A stretch of DNA of 42,844 nucleotides from Gemmatimonadota bacterium (GCA_003221985.1 QHUQ01000207.1:1-42844), one strand, 5' to 3'. Positions 11,185 through 19,578 are shown, counted from the first letter of the stretch. Made by a program: numbers and translations. Notes: generated from the letters alone by a model not told the origin.

Positions 11185-12618
11185 TCATAGCCCAACCCAT
11201 ACGGTTTTCGTCTCGAGGTAACCGTCCAGAGCCTCTCGCCCGAGATCTCGGCCGAATCCCGATGCTTTGAAGCCGCCGAACGGCGCGCCGGAGTCGTAGA
11301 AGTTGTACGAGTTGATCCACACCGTGCCGGCGCGAATCGCTTTTGCCGCGCGATGGGCCTTCTGGAGATCCCTGGTCCAGATGCCGGCGGCCAAGCCGTA
11401 GATCGTGTGATTCGCGAGCTGCACGCCCTGCTCGAAATCGTCGAACGTGAGCACCGCCAGCACGGGCCCGAAGATCTCCTCGCGCGCAATCGTCATCTCC
11501 GGCTGCACGCCGTCGAAGACCGTGGCTTCCACGTAGTAACCCTTGCCGTTGGGTTTTGCCGCCCTGCCGCCAGCAACCAGAGTCGCCCCTTCGTCCAGAC
11601 CCTTTTTGATATAGGACAGCACGCTCTCCTGCTGCTTCTTGGAGACGAGCGCGCCGAGTCGCGTGTTTTTGTCGAGCGGATCACCGGGCGTCATCTTCTT
11701 CGCCCCTTCGGCCAGCTGCTCGATCACCTGCGCGTGCACCGATTCCTCGACCAGCAACCGTGAGCCGGCGGCGCAGACTTCACCCTTGCCGTAGAAAATC
11801 CCGGTCTGGGCGCCGCGCACGGCGGCCTTCAAGTCGGCATCCGCAAAGATGATGTTGGGACTCTTGCCGCCCAGCTCGAGCGTCAGCCGCTTGTTCGTCT
11901 CGGCGGCCAGCTTCATGATTTGGCGGCCGACTTCGGTGGATCCCGTAAACGAAATCTTGTCGACGTCGGGATGACGCACCAAAGCCGCTCCAGCGGTTGA
12001 ACCTCCTCCGGACACGACATTAAAGGCGCCCGCCGGCACACCGGCCTCGAGCGCGATCTCCGCGAAGAGCAGGGCGGTCAGCGGTGTCTCGGAGGCCGGC
12101 TTCAGGACGATCGTGCATCCGGCGGCGAGGGCCGGCGCGAATTTCCAGCTGGCGATGTTGAGCGGAAAATTCCACGGGACGATCGCCCCCACGACGCCGA
12201 TTGGCTCGCGCAGCGTGTAAGTAAAGAACGGACCGTCCACGGGGAGCGTGTCACCGACGATCTTGTCCGTCCAGCCCGCGTAATAGCGCAGCGTGTTGAT
12301 CGTCATCCCGATTTCGATCTTCGACTCGAACAGCGTCTTGCCGTTCTGCGCCGTCTCGAGCCGTGCGACCTCGTCCAGGCGCGCTTCCAGCAAATCCGCA
12401 GCCCGAAAGAGGATTCTCCCCCTCTTTCTGGCTGACATCTCCCGCCATGTTTGCGACTCAAAACAGGCTTTCGCGGCGCGCACTGCGTTGTCCACGTCCG
12501 CGGCGTCTCCCGCCGCGACGTCGGCGATAACCTCTTCCGTCGCCGGGTTGACCACGGGAAAGCGCTTCCCCGACGCCGCCGGCCGCCATTCGTTATTAAT
12601 GAAGAGGTCGGTCTTCAC
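11185..12618 (-). CDS. NAD(P)-dependent aldehyde dehydrogenase
   Basis: 477 aa, full length for the ALDH superfamily. The substrate-channel asparagine is in VPWNFPLN (N150), the cofactor motif is ISFTGSTEVG, the general-base glutamate is E248 in LTLELGGKSPN, and the catalytic cysteine is C282 in GKGEVCAAGSR. The C-terminal EEIFGPVLAV and APFGGFKASGFGRDLG are typical of the betaine/phenylacetaldehyde dehydrogenase branch. The gene overlaps the upstream crotonase by 4 nt. In box and paa pathways an aldehyde dehydrogenase (BoxD, or the ALDH part of PaaZ) oxidises the ring-opened semialdehyde, and this enzyme could fill that role. Alternatively it makes the aromatic acid from its aldehyde. The substrate is inferred only from context. 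Confidence 0.92.
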   Translation of the reverse strand: MKTDLFINNEWRPAASGKRFPVVNPATEEVIADVAAGDAADVDNAVRAAKACFESQTWREMSARKRGRILFRAADLLEARLDEVARLETAQNGKTLFESKIEIGMTINTLRYYAGWTDKIVGDTLPVDGPFFTYTLREPIGVVGAIVPWNFPLNIASWKFAPALAAGCTIVLKPASETPLTALLFAEIALEAGVPAGAFNVVSGGGSTAGAALVRHPDVDKISFTGSTEVGRQIMKLAAETNKRLTLELGGKSPNIIFADADLKAAVRGAQTGIFYGKGEVCAAGSRLLVEESVHAQVIEQLAEGAKKMTPGDPLDKNTRLGALVSKKQQESVLSYIKKGLDEGATLVAGGRAAKPNGKGYYVEATVFDGVQPEMTIAREEIFGPVLAVLTFDDFEQGVQLANHTIYGLAAGIWTRDLQKAHRAAKAIRAGTVWINSYNFYDSGAPFGGFKASGFGRDLGREALDGYLETKTVWVGL

Positions 12619-13424
12619 TTCCCCTTGAACTCCGCCACGCGCTTCTCGTTGTAGGCGGCAATCCCTTCCTTCGCGTCCTCGCTCTGAAACAGCTGCTGCT
12701 GCAGCTCGCGCTCGATCGCCAGGGCGCTTTCGAAGGGGACCTCCGCGCCCGATTGTACCGACCGCTTGATCAAGCCGACGGCCTTGGACGCTTTGTGCGG
12801 CGGGCAGAACTGCTTGGCGTACAGCACCACCTGCTCCCAGAACGCGTCAGCGGAGAAGATTTCGTTCACGAGCCCCAGCTCCTTCGCCCGATCGAACGAG
12901 AATGTTTCGCCTTTCACCATCAACTCGATCGCGAGTGACTTGCCGACGATGCGTGCCAGCCGCTGTGTGCCGCCGGTGCCGGGCAGAACGCCGAGGTTCA
13001 CCTCGGGCAGGCCGATCTTGCCCGCGTTCTCCTTGGCGAGGCGGAGATCGCACGCCATCGCGATCTCGAGGCCGCCGCCCACCGTATGCCCGTTGAGCGC
13101 GGCGATCGTGAGCTTGGGGGTCTGCTCCAGACGGTTCAAGGTCTCGTTGGCATGCAGGCAGAAAAAGTATTTGAAGCGGGGCGTGACTTTGTTGAGCATC
13201 GCGATATTCGCGCCGGCCGAAAAGAACTTCTCGCCATGGCCGCGAATCACGATCACATGAACGCCGTCGTCGAAGCGCGCCTTGAGAATCGCCTCGTCGA
13301 GCTGGTGCATCATTTCGAAGGTGTACGTATTCGCGGGCGGATCGTCGAGCTCGATGATCGCGAGCCCGTCCTCGACGCGATACTGGATGAGTGTCTTGAC
13401 CTGCGGTTCGGTCATCGTTGCCAT
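12615..13424 (-). CDS. Single-domain BoxC-like crotonase / enoyl-CoA hydratase
   Basis: 269 aa; ATG at 13424 just after the regulator. Both catalytic glutamates are present: E141 in GLPEVNLGVLPGTGGTQR and E167 in GKSLAIELMV. The oxyanion-hole region reads FFSAGANIAML. The stretch GANIAML followed by FFCLHANETLNRLE resembles what I recall of the first crotonase half of BoxC (GANIxML, then FCxxxNETxN), the lyase that opens the benzoyl-CoA epoxide/dihydrodiol ring. BoxC is about twice this length, so this would be a one-domain relative. A plain enoyl-CoA hydratase is the alternative. It is the first enzyme gene after tetR and is followed by the aldehyde dehydrogenase (ATGA overlap). Confidence 0.85.
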   Translation of the reverse strand: MATMTEPQVKTLIQYRVEDGLAIIELDDPPANTYTFEMMHQLDEAILKARFDDGVHVIVIRGHGEKFFSAGANIAMLNKVTPRFKYFFCLHANETLNRLEQTPKLTIAALNGHTVGGGLEIAMACDLRLAKENAGKIGLPEVNLGVLPGTGGTQRLARIVGKSLAIELMVKGETFSFDRAKELGLVNEIFSADAFWEQVVLYAKQFCPPHKASKAVGLIKRSVQSGAEVPFESALAIERELQQQLFQSEDAKEGIAAYNEKRVAEFKGK

Positions 13425-13426
13425 GA

Positions 13427-13996
13427 TTACTTAGCCTCCGAATGGGTCTCGACGAAGCCGCCGAGGAAAATGCTCGCCATGAGATCGGCCAGCCGCGCGG
13501 GATCGATTTCCCCGGCGGGGTCGTACCAGTTGTAAATCCAGTTCATCATGCCAAACAGGATGTATGTGGCGGCACTGCGATCCACCAAACTGTGTTCGGG
13601 TGCGGCATCTTTGAGAATGGATTCGAGCAGATCCACGTACCGCCGCTTGATGGCACTGACGCTGCGTGGCGGAGTCTCATGCGACAGCACCTTCATCTCG
13701 GCCATGTGGTCCGCAAAAAACGCGACGTGATGCCGGATGAAAGCCTGAAGCCGCTCCTCCGGGTCGGTGGCGGTGGCGACGGCCTGTCGGGCACCCTCCA
13801 GGACCTGGGCGAAGCAGCGCTCCTGGATCAGCGCGAGCAGGTCCTCCTTGCCACGGACGTAGTAGTACATCCCCGCGAGCGACATGCCGCTGGCGGCCGA
13901 CAGGTCGCGCATCGTGGTGGGATGGTAGCCCTTGTCCGCGAAGACTCGGGCGGCGCGGGCAAGGAGGTGATCGAGTCGCTCGTCGTAAGGTCGCAT
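13427..13996 (-). CDS. TetR-family regulator of the aryl-CoA operon
   Basis: 189 aa. The N-terminal helix-turn-helix covers roughly residues 10-55 (AARVFADKGYHPTTMRDLSAASGMSLAGMYYYV), followed by a helical ligand-binding domain (FIRHHVAFFADHMAEMKVL and beyond) of TetR_C type, as in fatty-acid and phenylacetate regulators. The downstream crotonase starts 2 nt after its stop. A perfect 18-bp palindrome lies 5 nt upstream of the start codon, so autoregulated repression relieved by an acyl-CoA or aryl-CoA is the natural model. That ligand is inferred from neighbours, not seen. Confidence 0.92.
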   Translation of the reverse strand: MRPYDERLDHLLARAARVFADKGYHPTTMRDLSAASGMSLAGMYYYVRGKEDLLALIQERCFAQVLEGARQAVATATDPEERLQAFIRHHVAFFADHMAEMKVLSHETPPRSVSAIKRRYVDLLESILKDAAPEHSLVDRSAATYILFGMMNWIYNWYDPAGEIDPARLADLMASIFLGGFVETHSEAK

Positions 13997-14000
13997 GAGT

Positions 14001-14018
14001 TTCGAACAGTCGTTCGAA
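14001..14018. promoter_or_regulatory. Probable TetR operator (perfect palindrome)
   Basis: TTCGAAC-AGTC-GTTCGAA: two 7-bp arms in perfect inverted symmetry around a 4-nt spacer, in the leader of tetR between it and the divergent sigma-factor gene. The size, symmetry and place fit a TetR-dimer operator for the minus-strand operon. Binding is inferred. Confidence 0.65.
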
Positions 14019-14099
14019 TTCCGAAGCTATCTACGGCGTCCTACAGTGGCAAGGGCTTAATATTCGGCCACTTTCCACGTCCACCGTCAAACAGAGCAC

Positions 14100-14660
14100 A
14101 TGGCGCAACCTCTGGCGCGCACCGAAACGGCTCCCCCTGACACGGCGCTGATTGCCGCGTGGCAAACCGGGGATGAACAGGCGGCGGCCGAGCTCGTCGG
14201 GCGCCACGCCCGGCCGTTGGCGCGCTTTCTCGCGGGAGCGGGCGCACCGGAAGCCGATGTGGACGACCTGGTGCAGGAGACATTCATCCGCGCGTTTCGC
14301 AGCGTGCATCGCTTCCGCGGCCGGTGTCAGTTTCGCACCTGGCTGCTGACGATCGGCGGCAATGTGCTGAAGGATTTCGGGCGCAGGGCAGGGCGGCGGA
14401 AAGTGATGCCGCTCGACGAGGGAGTTCGCGACGGCCGGGGCGATCCTCATGCCCATGCCGAGGCCAGTGAAGCGGAAGCGTTGCTGCTGGCGGGACTGCA
14501 GCAGTTGCCGCGGTTACAGCGCGAAGTCTTCCTGCTGCGGGCGCAGCAGGGCCTCGAATACGAAGAGATCGCGGCGGCATTGGCGACGACGTCTGGAGCA
14601 GCGCGGGTGCATTACCATCACGCGGTGCGACGCCTGAAGGAGATTGTGCAAGATGAATGA
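14100..14660 (+). CDS. ECF-type RNA polymerase sigma factor
   Basis: 186 aa. Sigma region 2 spans about residues 25-95 (ADVDDLVQETFIRAFRSVHRFRG, then FRTWLLTIGGNVLKDFGR), and region 4 about 125-180 (LQQLPRLQREVFLLRAQQGLEYEEIAAAL). Region 3 is absent, as in ECF factors. It is divergent from the TetR gene. The next gene overlaps by 8 nt and encodes a one-pass membrane protein that looks like its anti-sigma factor, followed by a Spy/CpxP-like periplasmic protein, so an envelope-stress regulon is the likely role. The exact ECF group is not assignable by eye. Confidence 0.92.
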   Translation: MAQPLARTETAPPDTALIAAWQTGDEQAAAELVGRHARPLARFLAGAGAPEADVDDLVQETFIRAFRSVHRFRGRCQFRTWLLTIGGNVLKDFGRRAGRRKVMPLDEGVRDGRGDPHAHAEASEAEALLLAGLQQLPRLQREVFLLRAQQGLEYEEIAAALATTSGAARVHYHHAVRRLKEIVQDE

Positions 14661-15072
14661 AGACCGGTTGAACCAACTGGCCCGGCGGCTGGGAGCGGAT
14701 GCCGCGGAGCGGCTCGACGTCGAGGCGACTGCGCGGAAGGTCGTGCAGCAGCTGCGCGAGCAGCCTGCGCGCCGGGCGATCTGGATCCAGCAGACGTGGG
14801 TCCGGATCGCGGCCAGCGTCGTGATCGTGGTGGGCGGGGCGGTGGTCGCGTCTCGGCTCACCCCGGGGCATCGCTCCGGGGTCAGCCCCGCACATGCTCA
14901 TCTGGTCGCGGACGATCTGAGCGATCTCTCGGCCGACGAGCTGCGCGAGGTCCTCACGTCGTTCGATGCGATCGTCGCCGGCGACAGCGGGGTCGTGCCG
15001 GAGAGCGGCACTGATCTCAACGAACTCGACACGCAGCAGCTGCGCACGTTGCTGCGTTCCCCGGAGGGATGA
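14653..15072 (+). CDS. Putative membrane anti-sigma factor
   Basis: 139 aa from the ATG at 14653 (ATGAATGA overlap with the sigma gene). The N-terminal cytoplasmic part is helical (NEDRLNQLARRLGADAA, then ATARKVVQQLRE). One transmembrane helix lies at about residues 48-67 (WVRIAASVVIVVGGAVVAS). The C-terminal extracytoplasmic part is acidic, with DDLSDLSADELREVL and DLNELDTQQLRTLL. No zinc HxxxCxxC motif is seen, so it is not a ZAS-type anti-sigma. Its assignment rests on coupling to the sigma gene and on topology. Sequestering the sigma factor at the membrane is the inferred role. Confidence 0.7.
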   Translation: MNEDRLNQLARRLGADAAERLDVEATARKVVQQLREQPARRAIWIQQTWVRIAASVVIVVGGAVVASRLTPGHRSGVSPAHAHLVADDLSDLSADELREVLTSFDAIVAGDSGVVPESGTDLNELDTQQLRTLLRSPEG

Positions 15073-15515
15073 ATGAATAGACTCGCGGTCCTCAGTCTTG
15101 CCGTCCTGCTCGCGCGGGGGGGGGCAAGCTGACGCAGGATCAGACGACGAAGCTGCGTGCCAGCCAGGAGCGTTTCAGCGCGCGGCGGCGCCAGGTCATG
15201 CAGCAGCAAATGCAGCGGCACCGGGCGCTGGACGATCAGATGCAGCCGGGCGTGGCGGCCAACGCCGACAGCGTGAGCAAACTGATGGATGGGATGCGCT
15301 CCGGCCGGGCCGAAATGCTCAAGATCGAGCAGGATGAAGACCGGGAGATGTCGGGCTATCTCACGGCGGTACAACGCGCGCGCTATCAGCAGATGCGCGC
15401 GCGCCTCATGCAGCGGGCCGCGGAGATGCGGATGGAGCGCCGGGAAGGGCGGGGGATGGGGAGAGGTGAGGGGATGGGACGTGGAGGCCGGGCGCCGCGG
15501 CGCCGGCCGATTTAA
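15073..15515 (+). pseudogene. Spy/CpxP-like periplasmic protein, frame-disrupted at a G-run
   Basis: An ATG at 15073 behind a GGAGG gives MNRLAVLSLAVLLA, a signal peptide, then hits a stop just after nine consecutive G bases (about 15116-15124). The continuation in another frame reads KLTQDQTTKLRASQERF and then a helical, Arg/Gln-rich region (SGYLTAVQRARYQQMRARL) ending in a Gly/Arg-rich tail. This is the LTxxQ pattern of Spy/CpxP-like stress chaperones. Either a frameshift in the G-run or lost sequence there broke the frame. It follows the sigma/anti-sigma pair directly and may be the sensor or target of that system. Confidence 0.6.
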
Positions 15516-15527
15516 CCGGAAGAAAAA

Positions 15528-15551
15528 AGGGGCGCAGCATGCTGCGCCCCT
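15528..15551 (-). terminator. Palindromic terminator between convergent genes
   Basis: A perfect 24-nt palindrome (arm AGGGGCGCAGCA) flanked on the left by an A-run. Read on the minus strand it is a stem followed by T6, a classical intrinsic terminator for the lipoprotein gene ending at 15579. It also lies behind the plus-strand gene ending at 15515. The same core recurs at 21581-21608. Confidence 0.8.
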
Positions 15552-15578
15552 ACCGTTTGTTTCCCAGCCGGCGGTGGG

Positions 15579-16409
15579 CTAGCTGAGCGCCTTGCTTATC
15601 TGCACGCAGCGGCCCAGCAGGGTCGGATCATCCAACCTGGCCCCACTGCCATCGAGGAAGCCCGCGTAGATCCACGGGTTGCCGCCCACGCCGCCTTGCA
15701 CTCCTTGCTTCGGGAACTTGAAGCTCAGCCCCGGCGGGATGAGAGAGAGGGTCTTGCTGCGGACCGCGTCATGCGGCCCCCCGACCGGATTGTCGTTGTT
15801 CCGGAAGATGACTTGCGCGCCCAGACCCTCGTACGCCAGGCTGGCGTCTATGCTGATGAACGGGCCCGGGCTATTCTGGCAGCCCGTGATCCCGAACTCG
15901 GCGAACGCGGAGCCTGTCGTGACCTCCGCATGGGTGAAGCCGTACCGGGAGCCTTGGACGCACCGGCCGAGGTAGATCTCGTCGCTGGTCGGCTTACCGG
16001 CGGCGTTCACGAACTGCACCCAGATGAACGGATTGCCGCCGACACCACCGAGCACCGGCTGCTTCGGGATAGTGATCGACTGCCCCGCGGGTTGCAGCGC
16101 GAGGTCCACCTGTTTGTCGAAGGTGGTGTCGTGCGTGCCCTTCAGGTTATTGCTGAAGCTCATTTCCACGCCGAACCCGCCGAGCGCGGCCAGGCCATCG
16201 ATCGTGATGTTCGGGCCGGGGTTGTTGCTGCAGTTCGTCACCGTGAGGGCCGCGTTCACGCTCACAGGTAACGGCAGCTCGGTGATGTTGATGTGGGGCA
16301 GGGACGACGTAGACGCAAACGAGGGAGCGAGCGGCTGGCGTGAATTCTCGCGACACGCGCCGGTCAGGAGAAAGGCGCTCGCAAAGGCGAGGAACGTGCT
16401 CGTACGCAT
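15579..16409 (-). CDS. Lipoprotein with two tandem ~95-residue repeats, unknown function
   Basis: 276 aa with a good AAGGAG Shine-Dalgarno sequence. The signal peptide ends in a lipobox-like LLTGAC, so the protein is probably lipidated. The mature part holds two homologous repeats. Each starts with a cysteine phrase (VTNCSNNPGPNITIDGL / ITGCQNSPGPFISIDAS), runs through a GTHDTTF / GGPHDAVR segment and a GGVGGNPFIW / GGVGGNPWIY motif, and ends LGRCVQ. Each repeat thus carries two cysteines, able to form an intra-repeat disulfide. I do not recognise the family. A secreted beta-rich binding protein is plausible. It is transcribed alone. Confidence 0.8.
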   Translation of the reverse strand: MRTSTFLAFASAFLLTGACRENSRQPLAPSFASTSSLPHINITELPLPVSVNAALTVTNCSNNPGPNITIDGLAALGGFGVEMSFSNNLKGTHDTTFDKQVDLALQPAGQSITIPKQPVLGGVGGNPFIWVQFVNAAGKPTSDEIYLGRCVQGSRYGFTHAEVTTGSAFAEFGITGCQNSPGPFISIDASLAYEGLGAQVIFRNNDNPVGGPHDAVRSKTLSLIPPGLSFKFPKQGVQGGVGGNPWIYAGFLDGSGARLDDPTLLGRCVQISKALS

Positions 16410-16713
16410 GATTCGCTTCTCCTTTTTGCACGGAAATGGTTGCCAGACCTGCGAGAGCTTCCGGTCGCACCCTCGGCGGTGCGGCCGGACGAGGGTTGGG
16501 CAAGGTGTATGCCGGGACGAGGCGTGGTCAGCTCAACCAGCATTGGTGTCGCGTGGCGGCAACAACGGGCGTAGTGGCCGTAAGCGTTTTGCGGCCACAG
16601 AATTTCGGGTCACGCGCCGTCGAAATTCGTCCGTTACTTTTGGCGCGGTGCGAGCATCTCAGCCCACGTGACTATATTGCGCCGTCTCCAATCGCCGCTG
16701 GTACGAGATCTCT
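16410..16713. other. Divergent intergenic region (304 nt)
   Basis: This separates the lipoprotein and porin genes. It must hold promoters for both. The only visible features are the minus-strand Shine-Dalgarno sequence near 16420, a loose CG-rich inverted repeat (ACCCTCG / CGAGGGT) near 16470-16495, and an AT-rich TATATT near 16672 that might serve as a -10 for the porin gene. No open frame or RNA gene is supported. Confidence 0.4.
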
Positions 16714-17643
16714 ATGCGCAGGGTCAAGAGACCCGGACTGGTCCTCGTGTGCTGTCTCGCCGCCACTTCTCGGCTGGGTGCGCAGGATCGCGCGCCCAAG
16801 CTCAGCGGGTTTCTACAGCTGCGCGAGACGTATCAACGGCATCTCCTGAGCGCGACGGTGAACCGAGCGCGTGTCTATCTGGACGGCGGCTTAGCCACCC
16901 ACTTCTCGTATCGCTTGAGCGCCGACTTCGGCACGGGCGGCGCATCGCCCGGGGACCCGCTCGTCAGCCTCGTCGACGCGTTCATCCGGTGGACGCCCAG
17001 CTCGGCCTGGGGCTTCACGGTCGGGCAATTCAAGACGCCGTTCAGCCGCGAATACCTGCTGCAGCCGTCCGCCCTCGAGATGGCGGATCGTGCGGCGGTC
17101 ACCGAGTCGTTGCCGCCCAAGCGTGACATCGGCGTCATGGCGACCTACGCCGTGGGATCGACGGCGAGCGTGCTGGCCGGCGCGTTCAACGGCGAGGGCG
17201 ACAACGCCGTGAGCAACACCGACTCCACGCTCCTGGCCGTGGGCCGCGTGACGGTCCGGCCGATCGAGCATCTGGACATCGGCGCCAACGTCGCGGCCTA
17301 TAGCTCCGACAGCACCCGCTACGGCGTCGACGGAATGTTTACGTCGGGTCCAGCGAGCACGCGCGTGGAATACATCGGCGAGCACCGCGCTGCCGGCGGC
17401 AAGGACGATTACGGCTGGTATGTGATCGCCGCCTACCGGGTCGAGCCGCACGTCCAGCTCGTGCTGCGGCAGGAAGACCTGCGCCGGCCCGCCGTGGCCG
17501 AGCCACGCAACATCGCCACGACGGCGGGGGCGAACCTCGACTCGACGGATCGTCACGTGCGGCTGACGGTCGACTACGTGTCCCGGCAGATCGGCGCGGA
17601 GCGGAGCGGGACGGTCGTGGCCCAACTGCAGCTGAGCTTCTGA
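16714..17643 (+). CDS. Outer-membrane porin (phosphate-selective porin O/P-like)
   Basis: 309 aa. The signal peptide ends LGAQ; the mature chain starts with LSGFLQLRETYQ, followed by alternating amphipathic strands. DAFIRWTPSSAWGFTVGQFKTPFSREYLLQPS is the conserved porin O/P segment, and SLPPKRDIGVMA follows. The chain ends in aromatic F after VAQLQLSF, the C-terminal beta-signal for outer-membrane insertion. It is somewhat shorter than many relatives, but no break is visible. Predicted role: a 14-18-strand barrel admitting small anions or other solutes. Substrate unknown. Confidence 0.85.
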   Translation: MRRVKRPGLVLVCCLAATSRLGAQDRAPKLSGFLQLRETYQRHLLSATVNRARVYLDGGLATHFSYRLSADFGTGGASPGDPLVSLVDAFIRWTPSSAWGFTVGQFKTPFSREYLLQPSALEMADRAAVTESLPPKRDIGVMATYAVGSTASVLAGAFNGEGDNAVSNTDSTLLAVGRVTVRPIEHLDIGANVAAYSSDSTRYGVDGMFTSGPASTRVEYIGEHRAAGGKDDYGWYVIAAYRVEPHVQLVLRQEDLRRPAVAEPRNIATTAGANLDSTDRHVRLTVDYVSRQIGAERSGTVVAQLQLSF

Positions 17644-17712
17644 CGCGGCCGCTTGACGAGTTCTTGATGGAGCAGGCGCAATGTTCGGGCGTCCCTCTCA
17701 AGGCACCTGCGC

Positions 17713-18513
17713 ATGCAACTCCCGAAACTGTCCTCCCTCGCCTTGCTGCCCGCGCTGGCGGGCTGCGCCACCGTTGGGATGATGCGGTCGCTTCCGCCCG
17801 ATGACGGCCAGCTTGCCCACTATGCCGCATCATCGGACACGCTGGCCGCAATCGCCGAAACGGCCATACAGCAACAGGGCTTGAGGCTGGCCGAGGTCAC
17901 GCGGCCCGATACCCTGATCGTGGTAGTCATCGGGGAAAAACCACGGGGGCTCTTCGGCGATGGCGAGTACGTTCGCCTCCGGATCGCACGGGACACCGGA
18001 GCGCTCACGGCGGTCCGGGTCGTCACTAAACCTGGGGACTTGCTCACTCTGTGGCCTCGCGAGCGCGCGCCCCGTCTCCTTCAGGCGATGGATACGCAGC
18101 TCGGTGCGCAGGCGATCGGTCCCTGGCCCGGGATGCGAGTGCGCGCGGCACCACGCGGCGGCGCGCCAATCATAGGAGATGTCGTGCGGGTGACCACAGA
18201 CACGATCGTCCTGCAATCCCATGCCGGCGTGGCACCTCAACCGCTCGCCGTTGGCGACCTAGGCACGCTGGCCGTCAGTCGCGGCAGCTACGGCCACGCT
18301 CTGGGGGGGCAGCTGATCGGCTTCGTGGTGGGGGGCCTGGTCGGGGCATTGCTTGCCTCCTCCACGCAGGACTCGGGCGATTCGTTCGCGGGCGTCGGCG
18401 TCCTCCTGGGAATCACGATCGGGGGTTCTGCCGGCACGTTGGTCGGCGGGGCAGTAGGCTCCGGCACGCGCACGGAGGTCTGGAGCGAGATCCCGCTGGA
18501 GCCTCGCCCTTAG
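17713..18513 (+). CDS. Lipoprotein with C-terminal glycine-zipper membrane segments, unknown function
   Basis: 266 aa. The signal sequence has the lipobox LAGC (cysteine near residue 18). The mature N-terminal domain (ASSDTLAAIAETAIQQQGL, then DTLIVVVIGE) is an alpha/beta region of about 100 residues. The middle holds a small beta module with GDVVRVTTDTIVLQS that resembles the surface modules of other secreted proteins here. The C-terminus has two Gly-rich hydrophobic stretches (GGQLIGFVVGGLVGALLA; GVLLGITIGGSAGTLVGGAVG) like glycine-zipper proteins. No enzyme motif is seen. It lies between the porin and the tRNA. Confidence 0.75.
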   Translation: MQLPKLSSLALLPALAGCATVGMMRSLPPDDGQLAHYAASSDTLAAIAETAIQQQGLRLAEVTRPDTLIVVVIGEKPRGLFGDGEYVRLRIARDTGALTAVRVVTKPGDLLTLWPRERAPRLLQAMDTQLGAQAIGPWPGMRVRAAPRGGAPIIGDVVRVTTDTIVLQSHAGVAPQPLAVGDLGTLAVSRGSYGHALGGQLIGFVVGGLVGALLASSTQDSGDSFAGVGVLLGITIGGSAGTLVGGAVGSGTRTEVWSEIPLEPRP

Positions 18514-18539
18514 CGCCCTAGCTTTATATTCCGCAACTC

Positions 18540-18622
18540 GCCCGAGTGGCGGAATGGCAGACGCAACGGACTCAAAATCCGTCGGGGGCAACCCCATGAG
18601 AGTTCGACTCTCTCCTCGGGCA
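18540..18622 (+). tRNA. tRNA-Leu (anticodon CAA)
   Basis: The acceptor stem GCCCGAG pairs with CTCGGGC, with discriminator A. The anticodon stem ACGGA/TCCGT closes the loop CTCAAAA, so the anticodon is CAA, reading UUG. A long variable arm (GGGGGCAACCCC) marks it as class II. The T-arm contains GTTCGACTC. CCA is not encoded. A TATATT about 10 nt upstream could be the -10 box, but no good -35 is seen. Confidence 0.95.
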
Positions 18623-18677
18623 TCTATGAGTCGGCCGTCTATCCTGGGCGCATCTCCATCCCGACCGCCACAGCGAC

Positions 18678-19542
18678 TTGAGTGTCCTGCTCCTTAGTCT
18701 TCAGATAATCTCCGGCGTCGTGGTGAGTGCTGAGACCGCGCAGCCACTCGGCTTCAGTACCGTCACGCTCGTTCCCGGCAACACCAAGCGCTTTACCGAT
18801 TCCGTTGGCGCGTTCCGCGTCACCGGCATGCCGGCGGGCACATACCTGCTCAGCATCCGCCAGATCGGCTACGCGCCACTCGACACGCCAATCGTCGTCC
18901 GCGCAGACAGAGCGACTACGTTGGTGCGAAAACTCACGCCGCTTCGAGCTGCTCGCCGACTCCTACCCGTTCCGTTACCAGCTCGAGCAAACCGTGCGCT
19001 ACGTGAATCAGCGCGGCGACACGGGACGGCCAATGACGAAGCGGATGTGGCTCTCCAGCAGCGACAACCGCGAGCACCCGTATGCGGTCGGCCGCGTCGT
19101 CGAGCGCGGCTGGGGTCCCTGGGGCGACGATGTGCTCCTGATCCGTAGCGCCGCTCTCGAGGACCTGGGCAACCCCAGCTTCGTCGCGAATCACTGCTTC
19201 CGGCTCGCGGGACGAGACACGATGGGAGGAGAGACGCTGGTGCGCATTGACTTCGAGCCGGCAACGCGCATTCCCACAGCCGACATCGCGGGCGCGGCAT
19301 ACCTCGACTCGATCACGTATCGATTACGCTTCACCGAGACCACGCTGACGCGACCGGAGCGATCCGCCCTGACGAACGTCCGCGAGGTGAGATTCCGAAC
19401 GCGCTTTCGCACCGTTACCCTCGGCATTGCGTTGCAGGACTCGCTCGCCGCCATCACGACCTATCGCTTCGGCCAGGGCCCTCGCATCGAAACGCAGCGC
19501 ACCCTAGAGGTTCGCTTTCGCCGCCCTTTGCCGGTGCCCTAG
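18678..19542 (+). pseudogene. Carboxypeptidase-regulatory-like secreted protein, frame-disrupted
   Basis: The first frame (start uncertain, TTG at 18678) gives a hydrophobic leader and IISGVVVSAETAQPLGFSTVTL, then GTYLLSIRQIGYAPLDTPIVV, a carboxypeptidase-regulatory-like beta-sandwich ending VRKLTP. Near 18936-18943 the reading jumps to another frame with RFELLADSYPFRYQL and continues to 19542 as a beta-rich domain (RVVERGWGPWGDDVLLI, then DFEPATRIPTADIAGAAYLDS). The usual linker between these parts in relatives is missing. Homologues are secreted or outer-membrane proteins of unknown role in Gemmatimonadota-type genomes. The N-terminus may also be incomplete. Confidence 0.7.
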
Positions 19543-19578
19543 ACACTTGCGCGGCCGAGCCTCATGGGGGGATATGGT

